Shown: positions 17,290 through 24,340 of the stretch, one piece after another
Layout of the letters: every line of letters begins with the position of its first letter
Position numbering within the stretch: the stretch's first letter is position 1
NCBI RefSeq assembly: GCF_044582145.1
Contig: NZ_JBDODO010000001.1
Strand: one strand, 5' to 3'
DNA length: 64,000 nucleotides
Source: Guyparkeria sp016278265
GTDB taxonomy: Bacteria > Pseudomonadota > Gammaproteobacteria > Halothiobacillales > Halothiobacillaceae
Made by a program: the position numbers and the translations under genes
The notes under the pieces: model-generated
The model's database searches: none
The model's input: the letters and a program-made list of their open reading frames with translations, nothing else
What the model was told of the DNA's origin: nothing

Positions 17290-17437
17290 GACATCACCTC
17301 ATGTCGCTGGTGCCCGTTGGGAGCCTCAGTGTAGCGACCTTGGGGGGTGGGCGCCGATGATTTATGCTTTGGACCTTTCCGCACCTAGGGTTCGCTCCCT
17401 TGCGGTCACACGGACACATCAATCGGGAAGATACCTC

Positions 17438-17854
17438 ATGGCCAACGCCTCCCTCTGGATTCACCTGCATGCCCTGGCGGCCGTGCTCTCGCTCACCGGT
17501 TTCCTCGTACGCGGTGTCTGGATGCTTTCCGGCTCGCCGATGCTGAAAAAGAAGTGGGTGAAGATCACCCCGCACGTGGTCGACACTGTGTTGCTGGTGA
17601 GCGCCCTGGTCGCCGCCTGGCTGTTGTTCTGGGGCAATGGCGTTCATCCCGACTTCCTCACCGTCAAGATCGTCGGGCTGATCGTCTACATCGGCCTGGG
17701 GCTGGTGGCGATGCGCTTCGGCAAGACCCGTGGCGTGCGCGCCAGCGCCTGGGTGCTGGCCATCCTGGTCTTCCTGTACGTGGCCGCGGTGGGCGTGGCG
17801 AACACGCACCCGCAACTGCAGGACGTGCTGCCGGCCATGGTGACGGGCGTATGA
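17438..17854 (+). CDS. SirB2 family membrane protein
   Basis: The 138-residue protein has four hydrophobic helices and matches the SirB2 family: WIHLHALAAVLSLTGFLVRGVWM at the start and KIVGLIVYIGLGLVAMRFGKTRG in the third quarter. The name comes from an old report of a Salmonella invasion regulator; the biochemical role is unknown. I chose ATG 17438, where the homology and first helix begin. Its stop overlaps the purE start (ATGA), so the two may be co-translated, although no functional link is known. Confidence 0.85.
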   Translation: MANASLWIHLHALAAVLSLTGFLVRGVWMLSGSPMLKKKWVKITPHVVDTVLLVSALVAAWLLFWGNGVHPDFLTVKIVGLIVYIGLGLVAMRFGKTRGVRASAWVLAILVFLYVAAVGVANTHPQLQDVLPAMVTGV

Positions 17855-18348
17855 GTGCGCAACCGCTGGTCGGCGTGATCATGGGCTCGCTGTCGGACTG
17901 GGAGACCATGAGCCACGCCTGCGAAACCCTTGAGGCACTGGGTATTCCCTTCGAAAAGGCGGTGGTCTCGGCGCACCGCACCCCCGATAAGCTGTTCGAC
18001 TACGCCGATGCGGCCGTCGGCCGGGGGCTGAGGGTGATCATCGCCGGGGCCGGTGGCGCGGCCCACCTGCCGGGCATGGTCGCGGCCAAGACGCGGCTGC
18101 CGGTGTTCGGCGTGCCGGTGCAGTCCAAGGCCCTCTCGGGCATGGACTCGCTGCTCTCGATCGTGCAGATGCCGGCCGGCGTCCCGGTGGGCACGCTGGC
18201 GATCGGTCGCTCGGGGGCGATCAATGCCGCGCTGCTGGCTGCCGCCACGCTGGCGAACAACGACGAGGCGCTGGCCGAGCGGCTGGATGCCTGGCGCGAG
18301 CGCCAGACCCAAGCGGTGCTCGACAAGCCCGAGCCGGGCGAGGCCTGA
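17851..18348 (+). CDS. purE: N5-carboxyaminoimidazole ribonucleotide mutase PurE
   Basis: The 165-residue protein catalyses the second half of AIR carboxylation in purine synthesis. It has the class I PurE motifs GVIMGSLSDWETM (N terminus), VVSAHRTPDK with the catalytic His, IIAGAGGAAHLPGM and VPVQSKALSGMDSLLSIVQMP. Length fits bacterial PurE (about 160-170). It starts at ATG 17851 in the four-base overlap with the SirB2 gene and is followed 4 bases later by purK. Confidence 0.95.
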   Translation: MSAQPLVGVIMGSLSDWETMSHACETLEALGIPFEKAVVSAHRTPDKLFDYADAAVGRGLRVIIAGAGGAAHLPGMVAAKTRLPVFGVPVQSKALSGMDSLLSIVQMPAGVPVGTLAIGRSGAINAALLAAATLANNDEALAERLDAWRERQTQAVLDKPEPGEA

Positions 18349-18352
18349 GCCG

Positions 18353-19564
18353 ATGGCCGGCGTTCAGGACCAATGCGATGTGCCCCGCGTCGAAGGACGC
18401 ACCGGCGAGCCGGCCGGGCTGCACATCGGCGTGATCGGCGGTGGTCAGCTCGGGCAGATGCTGGGGCTGGCCGGTGTGGCGATGGGGCATCGCTTTACCT
18501 TCCTCGACCCGGCGATGGAGCCACCGGCCGCCTCGGTCGGTCGCCACCTGCGTGCCGAGTTCGACGATGCCGAGGCGCTCGAGCGCCTGGCCGTCGAGTG
18601 TGACCTGGTCACGCTCGAGTTCGAGAACGTGCCTCAGGCCTCCGCCGAGTTGGTCGCGGCGCGCAATTGCCTGATGCCCAACCCGCAGGTGTTGGCCGTG
18701 GCGCAGGATCGCGTCGAGGAAAAGCAGTTCTTCGAGGGGCTGGGCCTGTCGGTCGCCCCCTGGGTGCAGGTCGACTCGGTCCGCGACATCGTCCAGGGCG
18801 TGGCGCACCTCGGTGGCGCCTCGATCCTCAAGACGCGCCGCTTCGGTTACGACGGCAAGGGCCAGGTCCGATTGGCCGATCCCGCCCATGCCGCCCACGA
18901 GGGCGGGCCGGGCAATCCCGGTGAGGCAGCCTCGGCCTGGGAGGCGCTGGCCGGTGTCCCGGCCGTGCTCGAGAAGTTGCAGCACTTCGAGCGCGAGGTC
19001 TCCATCGTGGCCGTGCGAAGCCGCAACGGCGAGGCGCGGGTCTACCCGTTGGTGACCAACGAGCACCGCGACGGCATCCTCTGGCAGACCATCGCGCATT
19101 CCGGCGACCCGTTGCAGGCGAACGCCGAAGGCGCCGTGCGACTGGTGATGGAAAAGCTCAATTACGTCGGCGTGCTGACGATCGAGTTCTTCGTCGTGGA
19201 TGGTCGGCTCGTGATCAACGAGATGGCCCCGCGTGTGCACAACAGCGGCCACTGGAGCCTGGGTGGGGCGCGCACCTCGCAGTTCGAGAACCACATCCGC
19301 GCGGTGATCGGCTGGCCGCTGGGCGAGACCGACCCGACCGGCGAGGTCGCCATGCTCAACCTGGTCGGCACCTTGCCCGACCCGGCGGCGGTGCTGGCGG
19401 TGCCGGGCACCCATTGGCACGATTACGGCAAGACCCCGCGCCCCGGCCGCAAGCTCGGCCATGTGACGGTCACCGCGCCCGATCGCACCGCCCTCGAGTC
19501 CCGCCTGGATCGCCTGCGGGCCGTGATCCGCTCGCCCGGGGCATCTGCGGCACCCGGGACATGA
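18353..19564 (+). CDS. purK: N5-carboxyaminoimidazole ribonucleotide synthase PurK
   Basis: PurK uses ATP and bicarbonate to make N5-CAIR, the PurE substrate. The 403-residue protein has the N-terminal preATP-grasp motif IGVIGGGQLGQMLGLAG and ATP-grasp elements ILKTRRFGYDGKGQ, LTIEFFVVDGRLVINEMAPRVHNSGHW. From ATG 18353 it carries a 20-residue polar leader before the conserved start LHIGVIGGGQ, slightly longer than usual; no better internal start is evident. It forms an operon with purE. Confidence 0.95.
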   Translation: MAGVQDQCDVPRVEGRTGEPAGLHIGVIGGGQLGQMLGLAGVAMGHRFTFLDPAMEPPAASVGRHLRAEFDDAEALERLAVECDLVTLEFENVPQASAELVAARNCLMPNPQVLAVAQDRVEEKQFFEGLGLSVAPWVQVDSVRDIVQGVAHLGGASILKTRRFGYDGKGQVRLADPAHAAHEGGPGNPGEAASAWEALAGVPAVLEKLQHFEREVSIVAVRSRNGEARVYPLVTNEHRDGILWQTIAHSGDPLQANAEGAVRLVMEKLNYVGVLTIEFFVVDGRLVINEMAPRVHNSGHWSLGGARTSQFENHIRAVIGWPLGETDPTGEVAMLNLVGTLPDPAAVLAVPGTHWHDYGKTPRPGRKLGHVTVTAPDRTALESRLDRLRAVIRSPGASAAPGT

Positions 19565-19593
19565 CCCGCCGCCAACGCATCGAGGGAATATCC

Positions 19594-20220
19594 ATGCCAG
19601 TCGTCAACGGAAGGTCGTCACGTTGGCTCCACCTGCTCTGGCCCCTGCTGCTGGTGCTAGCCCAGCCGTTGGCGGCCGCGAAGGTCTATCAGTACACCAA
19701 CGATGCCGGCGAGACCGTGTTCACCGACGAGCCGGTCGAGGGTGCGACCGTTCACGAGGTCGAGGATGCCCCGGTCATTCCCATGACGCCGGTAGACATC
19801 CCCGAGCCCCCCGATCCGGCTCGTTCGGAGACCCGGTCATCGGATGGGGCTTCGGACACGCCCCCCGAATCGCCCGCGATGTCCGGCAGCCCGCCGTCCA
19901 CCCAAACGGACCAAGAGGCCAGTGAGCCGCCCGGGTATCGGCACCTCGCCATCGTCGAACCGGCCGATGGCGAGGTCGCCAGTCGCCTGCAGGGCAGCAT
20001 CACGGTTGGCCTGGTGATGCAGCCGAACCTGCAGGGCGGCGACCGGGTACATATCCTCGTCGATGGTGAGCCGCGCGTACGGGATTCCTCCGGACGTCGT
20101 CACCTGATCAACGGGCTCGCGCCCGGCGAGCACGTGCTGACGGCGCAGATTCACCGCGACGGCGAGGTGATCAAGGAGAGTGCGCCGGTGCGTTTTCAAT
20201 TGATGACGCCCTCCCAATAA
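19594..20220 (+). CDS. Exported DUF4124 domain protein
   Basis: The 208-residue protein has a signal peptide (LHLLWPLLLVLAQPLAAA), then a DUF4124 domain (KVYQYTNDAGETVFTDEPVEGA). A long Pro/Ser/Asp-rich linker (about 65-125) leads to a C-terminal beta-rich module (RHLAIVEPADGEVASRLQGS, then HILVDGEPRVRDSSG). DUF4124 proteins are periplasmic and uncharacterised. I prefer ATG 19594, which has GAGGGA six bases upstream, over ATG 19561, which overlaps the purK stop. It follows purK closely and may be cotranscribed. Confidence 0.8.
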   Translation: MPVVNGRSSRWLHLLWPLLLVLAQPLAAAKVYQYTNDAGETVFTDEPVEGATVHEVEDAPVIPMTPVDIPEPPDPARSETRSSDGASDTPPESPAMSGSPPSTQTDQEASEPPGYRHLAIVEPADGEVASRLQGSITVGLVMQPNLQGGDRVHILVDGEPRVRDSSGRRHLINGLAPGEHVLTAQIHRDGEVIKESAPVRFQLMTPSQ

Positions 20221-20241
20221 CGGTGCGATCGTCTATTCTCA

Positions 20242-20258
20242 TGCACTGACCTGGTGCA
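20242..20258 (+). promoter_or_regulatory. NtrC binding site (enhancer) upstream of ntrBC
   Basis: TGCACTGACCTGGTGCA matches the NtrC consensus TGCACC-N5-GGTGCA at 11 of 12 defined positions. Its centre lies about 130 bases before the transcription start predicted from the sigma-54 promoter at 20354-20369, a normal enhancer distance. Confidence 0.7.
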
Positions 20259-20353
20259 ACCGCTTCCTTGCCGAACACGCGGCCTCAGGCTGATTAGCAA
20301 GGCAAACCCTGTCACCATGCGATCCGTCATGGTTCGTCCGCCGGTTCTCGGCC

Positions 20354-20369
20354 GGGCACGCTAATTGCA
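20354..20369 (+). promoter_or_regulatory. Sigma-54 (-24/-12) promoter of ntrBC
   Basis: GGGCACGCTAATTGCA fits TGGCACG-N4-TTGCA with one mismatch in the first base and exact GG/GC spacing. The start of transcription would be near 20381, about 53 bases before ntrB. Together with the NtrC site it predicts nitrogen-responsive autoregulation. Confidence 0.75.
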
Positions 20370-20433
20370 CCAAAATCGTCAGCCGCCCGGCAGGCCTGGC
20401 CTGTCGACCGTTTCGCGCCCGGTGGAGCAGTGC

Positions 20434-21546
20434 ATGAATCCGAGATCCGAACCCCGGCTTGCCGACACCCTCAACACCGCGATCGTGGTGCTCGACGAGC
20501 GCAACCGGCCGATCTATCTCAATTCGGCGGCCGAGCAGTTCCTCGGCACCAGCTACAGCGCCGCGCTCAAGTCGGGCTTTGAAACGGTTTTTGCCGCCAA
20601 CCCCCTGCTGGCCGAGGCGATTCGCGAGGCACTGACCACCCAGCAGGTCATGACCCTGCGCGAGATCGAGTTGGTGCTGGCCCACGAGTCCACCCGCGTG
20701 GCCGACTGCGCTATCACCCCGCGCCCGGACTACCCCCGCGCCCGGGTGATGCTCGAATTCAACGACATCGAGCGCCACCTGCGCATCTCCCGCGACGCAC
20801 GTATCAACTCCCTGCAGATGACCACCCGGCAGATGATGCGAGGGCTCGCCCACGAACTGAAGAATCCGCTGGGCGGCCTGCGCGGGGCGGCGCAGTTGCT
20901 GGAACGCGAGCTGCCCGACGAGCGCCTGACCGAGTACACCCGCATCATCCTGCAGGAGACCGATCGCCTGCGTGGGCTGATCGATCGCATGCTCGGGCCG
21001 AACGACCGGCCGGACTGCCACTGGGTGAACGTCCACGAGCCGCTCGAGCAGGTTCGCCAGTTGCTCCGGATCGAGGCGGGTGACCGCCCGCTCGACTGGC
21101 AGTTGGATTACGACCCGTCGATTCCCGATGTCTGGGCCGATCGTGACCAGCTGGTGCAGGTGCTGCTCAATCTCGCCCGCAATGCCGTCCAGGCCATGCG
21201 CGAGGGCAATACGCCTGAGCCACAGCTGACCTTTCGCACACGCGTGCTGCGCCAGTTCACCATCCACGGCAAGCGCCATCGACTAGCCGTCCGCATCGAC
21301 GTCGAGGACAACGGCCCCGGCGTGCCCGAGGACCTGGTCGAGACCTTGTTTCTGCCAATGGTCAGCGGCCGGGCCGGTGGCAGCGGGTTGGGGCTGTCGC
21401 TGGCGCAGACCATTGCCGAGCGCCACCAGGGCATGATCGAGTTCGTGCCCAAGCGCGGCGTGACCCGGTTTTCCCTGATCCTGCCCATCCACCCCCACGG
21501 CGACCACGCCCCGGGGCGGAAAACATCTCTTTCTCCGACTGAGTGA
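20434..21546 (+). CDS. glnL: Nitrogen regulation sensor histidine kinase NtrB (GlnL)
   Basis: NtrB phosphorylates or dephosphorylates NtrC under PII control. The soluble 370-residue protein has an N-terminal PAS domain (LADTLNTAIVVLDERNRPIYLN), the H-box GLAHELKNPLGG with phospho-accepting H140, the N-box NLARNAVQA, and ATP-lid motifs VEDNGPGVP and GGSGLGLSLAQTI. The FLPMVSGR segment is typical of NtrB. ATG 20434 follows GGTGGAG. Unlike in enterics, no glnA precedes it; instead it has its own sigma-54 promoter. Confidence 0.95.
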   Translation: MNPRSEPRLADTLNTAIVVLDERNRPIYLNSAAEQFLGTSYSAALKSGFETVFAANPLLAEAIREALTTQQVMTLREIELVLAHESTRVADCAITPRPDYPRARVMLEFNDIERHLRISRDARINSLQMTTRQMMRGLAHELKNPLGGLRGAAQLLERELPDERLTEYTRIILQETDRLRGLIDRMLGPNDRPDCHWVNVHEPLEQVRQLLRIEAGDRPLDWQLDYDPSIPDVWADRDQLVQVLLNLARNAVQAMREGNTPEPQLTFRTRVLRQFTIHGKRHRLAVRIDVEDNGPGVPEDLVETLFLPMVSGRAGGSGLGLSLAQTIAERHQGMIEFVPKRGVTRFSLILPIHPHGDHAPGRKTSLSPTE

Positions 21547-21553
21547 GCCGACC

Positions 21554-23008
21554 ATGCAAGCCGCCGACAAGCCGAACAATGGACGTCCCATCCCCCGCCT
21601 GTGGGTGATCGACGACGATCAGGCCATCCGCTGGGTCCTCGAGCGAGCGCTGGCCACCACCGACTTCGCCGTGGAGTCCTTCGACGAGGTGGCGAGCGCG
21701 CAGGCCCGGCTTGATCGCGGTGATCTGCCGGACGTGATCTTCTCGGACATCCGCATGCCCGGCGAGGACGGCCTGAGCTTCCTTACCCGGCTGGCGGCCG
21801 ACCACCCGGCCATCCCGGTGGTGATCATGACCGCGCACTCGGACCTGGAGAGCGCGGTGGGCGCCTTCGAGAAGGGGGCATTCGATTATCTCGCCAAGCC
21901 GTTCGACATCGACGAGGCGGTGCGCCTGGCCGAGCGGGCCTATGACGCCTCGCGGGAGCGCGCGCAGCATGCCGCCGTGCCGGAGGAGGCCGAGTCCGGC
22001 TCGGAGCTGATCGGCAACGCCCCGGCCATGCAGGAGATCTTCCGCGCCATCGGTCGGCTGGCGCGCTCGTCGGTCACCGTGCTGATCAACGGCGAATCCG
22101 GCACCGGCAAGGAACTGGTCGCCCGGGCCCTGCATCGCCACAGCCAGCGCCGCGAGGGGCCATTCGTCGCCCTCAATACCGCCGCCATCCCCAAGGACCT
22201 GCTGGAATCCGAGCTGTTCGGTCACGAGAAGGGCGCGTTCACCGGCGCGGCCACCCAGCGGCGTGGCCGGTTCGAGCAGGCCCAGGGCGGCACGTTGTTC
22301 CTCGACGAGATCGGCGACATGCCGCTGGAGTTGCAGACCCGCCTGCTGCGGGTGCTCTCGGACGGGCACTTCTACCGCGTCGGCGGCACCTCACTGATCC
22401 AGAGCGACGTGCGGGTGATCGCCGCGACCCACCAGCGCCTCGAAGAGCTGGTCAAGGAGGGGCGTTTCCGCGAGGACCTCTACCACCGGTTGAACGTCAT
22501 TCGCCTCAAGCTGCCCTCTTTGCGCGAACGGGTCGAGGACATCCCCCAGCTGATGCGCTTTTTCCTGGTCCGTGCCGCCGAGGAACTGGGCGTGCCGGTC
22601 AAGACCCTCACCCGGGCCGCCGAGGCCCGCCTGTGCGATTACCCCTGGCCGGGCAACGTCCGCGAGCTGGAAAACATCGCCCGCTGGCTGACCGTGATGG
22701 CGCCGGGCAACGAGATCAGCATCGACGATCTGCCCGACACCATCACCGAGGGGCTGAGCGGGGAGCACGCCGTCGATGGCGACGACCAACTGCTCTCGCG
22801 CTGGACCAGCGACCTGTCGCGCTGGGCCGAGGCACGGCTCAAGGCCGGTGATCAGGACCTGCTCGCCACGGCGGGCCCCGCCTTCGAGCGCACCCTCCTG
22901 CAGGCCGCGCTGGCCTTCACTGGCGGGCACAAGCAGAAGGCCGCCGGGCTGATCGGCTGGGGACGCAACACGGTCACGCGTAAACTCAAGGAACTGGGCG
23001 AGCACTGA
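21554..23008 (+). CDS. glnG: Nitrogen regulation response regulator NtrC (GlnG)
   Basis: The 484-residue sigma-54 activator has a receiver domain (phosphorylation site D65 in FSDIRMPGEDG, Lys in YLAKPF), an AAA+ domain with Walker A GESGTGKE, the sigma-54 contact loop ESELFGHEKGAFTGA and Walker B GGTLFLDEIGDMP, and a Fis-type C-terminal helix-turn-helix (GHKQKAAGLIGWGRNTVTRKLKELG). It is 7 bases downstream of ntrB and certainly cotranscribed. Its likely binding site lies at 20242-20258, giving a feedback loop. Confidence 0.96.
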   Translation: MQAADKPNNGRPIPRLWVIDDDQAIRWVLERALATTDFAVESFDEVASAQARLDRGDLPDVIFSDIRMPGEDGLSFLTRLAADHPAIPVVIMTAHSDLESAVGAFEKGAFDYLAKPFDIDEAVRLAERAYDASRERAQHAAVPEEAESGSELIGNAPAMQEIFRAIGRLARSSVTVLINGESGTGKELVARALHRHSQRREGPFVALNTAAIPKDLLESELFGHEKGAFTGAATQRRGRFEQAQGGTLFLDEIGDMPLELQTRLLRVLSDGHFYRVGGTSLIQSDVRVIAATHQRLEELVKEGRFREDLYHRLNVIRLKLPSLRERVEDIPQLMRFFLVRAAEELGVPVKTLTRAAEARLCDYPWPGNVRELENIARWLTVMAPGNEISIDDLPDTITEGLSGEHAVDGDDQLLSRWTSDLSRWAEARLKAGDQDLLATAGPAFERTLLQAALAFTGGHKQKAAGLIGWGRNTVTRKLKELGEH

Positions 23009-23118
23009 CGAGAAACAAGTGTTCCGGTCATGCCCGTCGGCGGCGACTGTCACAAGATCCGCCCCCACCCGATGCTATGCTCGGCCAGACGTTCAATCGA
23101 GGCAGGAGCAGGAAAGGC

Positions 23119-23862
23119 ATGGCCCAGACGGTGGCGCTGTATTCGGTCAAGGGTGGGGTCGGCAAGACCGCCGCGGCGGTCAACCTGGCGGCGTTGTCGG
23201 CGGCGGCCGGCCGGCGTGTGCTGGTCTGGGATCTCGACCCCCAGAGCGCCGCGTCCTGGTACCTGCAGGCTGAGGCGGGCGCGGAGCGGTCGGTCAAGAA
23301 GCTCCTCAAGCCCAAGGGGCTGGCCGCTTCGGTGCGACCCACCATCCACAACCACCTCTGGGTGCTGCCGGCCCTGCCCGGCCAGCAGGCGATCGAGCAT
23401 CACCTTGCTGACAAGAAGGATGCAGGCTACCGGCTGGCGAAGTTGATCGATCCGTTGGCCGAGCAGTTCGAGGAGATATGGATCGACGCGCCGCCGGGGC
23501 TGTCGCTGTTGGCGGACAACGTGCTGCGCGCCGCCGACATGGTGCTGGTGCCAATGGTGCCCACGCACCTGTCCGAACGCACCTGGTTCCAGCTCAAGCG
23601 CCATCTCGACGAGCGCCATATCCACCCCGAACGCCTTCGCGCCTTCCTCTCCCTGGTCGACCGCCGTCGGCGCATGCACCGCGAGTTTGCCGAGCGCCAT
23701 CGCCACGACATCCCCGAGTTGCTCTCGACCGAGATCCCCTATGCCTCGATCGTCGAACAGATGGGCGAGGATCAGCAACCCAGCGTCTACCGCGAGCCAC
23801 GCCACCCGGCCAACCAGGCCTACCGCGCCCTCTGGGACGAAATCGACGCGCTGTTCGCCTGA
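23119..23862 (+). CDS. ParA family ATPase (orphan)
   Basis: The 247-residue protein has the deviant Walker A KGGVGKT (11-17) of the ParA/MinD/Soj group, the A' motif VWDLDPQSAASWYL and Walker B IWIDAPPGLSLLADN. AGGAAAGG precedes ATG 23119. No parB or centromere-like repeat is nearby. Orphan ParA-like ATPases position various cargoes, and this one also resembles ParA-like proteins of unknown cargo found singly on chromosomes. The cargo cannot be inferred from the neighbours (ntrC upstream, a small membrane protein downstream on the other strand). Confidence 0.85.
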   Translation: MAQTVALYSVKGGVGKTAAAVNLAALSAAAGRRVLVWDLDPQSAASWYLQAEAGAERSVKKLLKPKGLAASVRPTIHNHLWVLPALPGQQAIEHHLADKKDAGYRLAKLIDPLAEQFEEIWIDAPPGLSLLADNVLRAADMVLVPMVPTHLSERTWFQLKRHLDERHIHPERLRAFLSLVDRRRRMHREFAERHRHDIPELLSTEIPYASIVEQMGEDQQPSVYREPRHPANQAYRALWDEIDALFA

Positions 23863-23936
23863 CGCTGGGTCCTACGCGTTCGGCGTGGTCAGCCCCAATC
23901 GGTTACCGACTCAATGGCCGGCCGGGTATCGACGGG

Positions 23937-24134
23937 TCAAGAGGAACGATCGTCCATGGATCGAGCGATCTTCTTGTCGGTCTTGTAGTCGTTCAGGGCG
24001 AAAACGGCCCAGAGCGCGGCCGGGATCCAGCCGATCAACGTCACTTGAAGGAGCAGGCAGACGATGCCGGCAATCGGGCGCCCGATGGTGAAGAACAACA
24101 GCCAGGGAAGGAAGATGGCGACCTGGATTCGCAT
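23937..24134 (-). CDS. Small YqaE/Pmp3-like membrane protein
   Basis: The 65-residue protein has two hydrophobic helices (VAIFLPWLLFFTIGRPIAG and IVCLLLQVTLIGWIPAALWAVFA) and a polar, charged tail. The layout and the GWIPAALWAVFAL segment match the YqaE/Pmp3 family of small stress-related membrane proteins. No strong ribosome-binding site is seen. It lies on the same strand as ybbP, 206 bases after that gene. Nothing else coding is visible in 24135-24340. Confidence 0.6.
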   Translation of the reverse strand: MRIQVAIFLPWLLFFTIGRPIAGIVCLLLQVTLIGWIPAALWAVFALNDYKTDKKIARSMDDRSS

Positions 24135-24340
24135 GACGGTATGCCTTGGTGGTCAGTAAATGGATTCGAACCGGCAATCGCCCGCGAGCATGGAATCGGC
24201 GCGCGTTCCAACACGATCACAATCGCCGTCAGATGGCGTCCATGCCGTTAAGGACTTTAGTAAATTCGGTACCACCGCGACGGAGGCGCCAGCGGCCAGC
24301 CATTCGCACCGGATTCGTGCAGGGTTTCCTCAAGGCATAG

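Noticed and set aside
17290..17437. Cobalamin or nickel riboswitch upstream of the CbiM-like gene
   Set aside because: No B12-box or NiCo-type conserved segments were recognised in the short leader.
24155..24240. tRNA-like T-loop (GGTTCGAATCC on the minus strand)
   Set aside because: The flanking bases cannot form a T stem and no acceptor, D or anticodon arm could be fitted.
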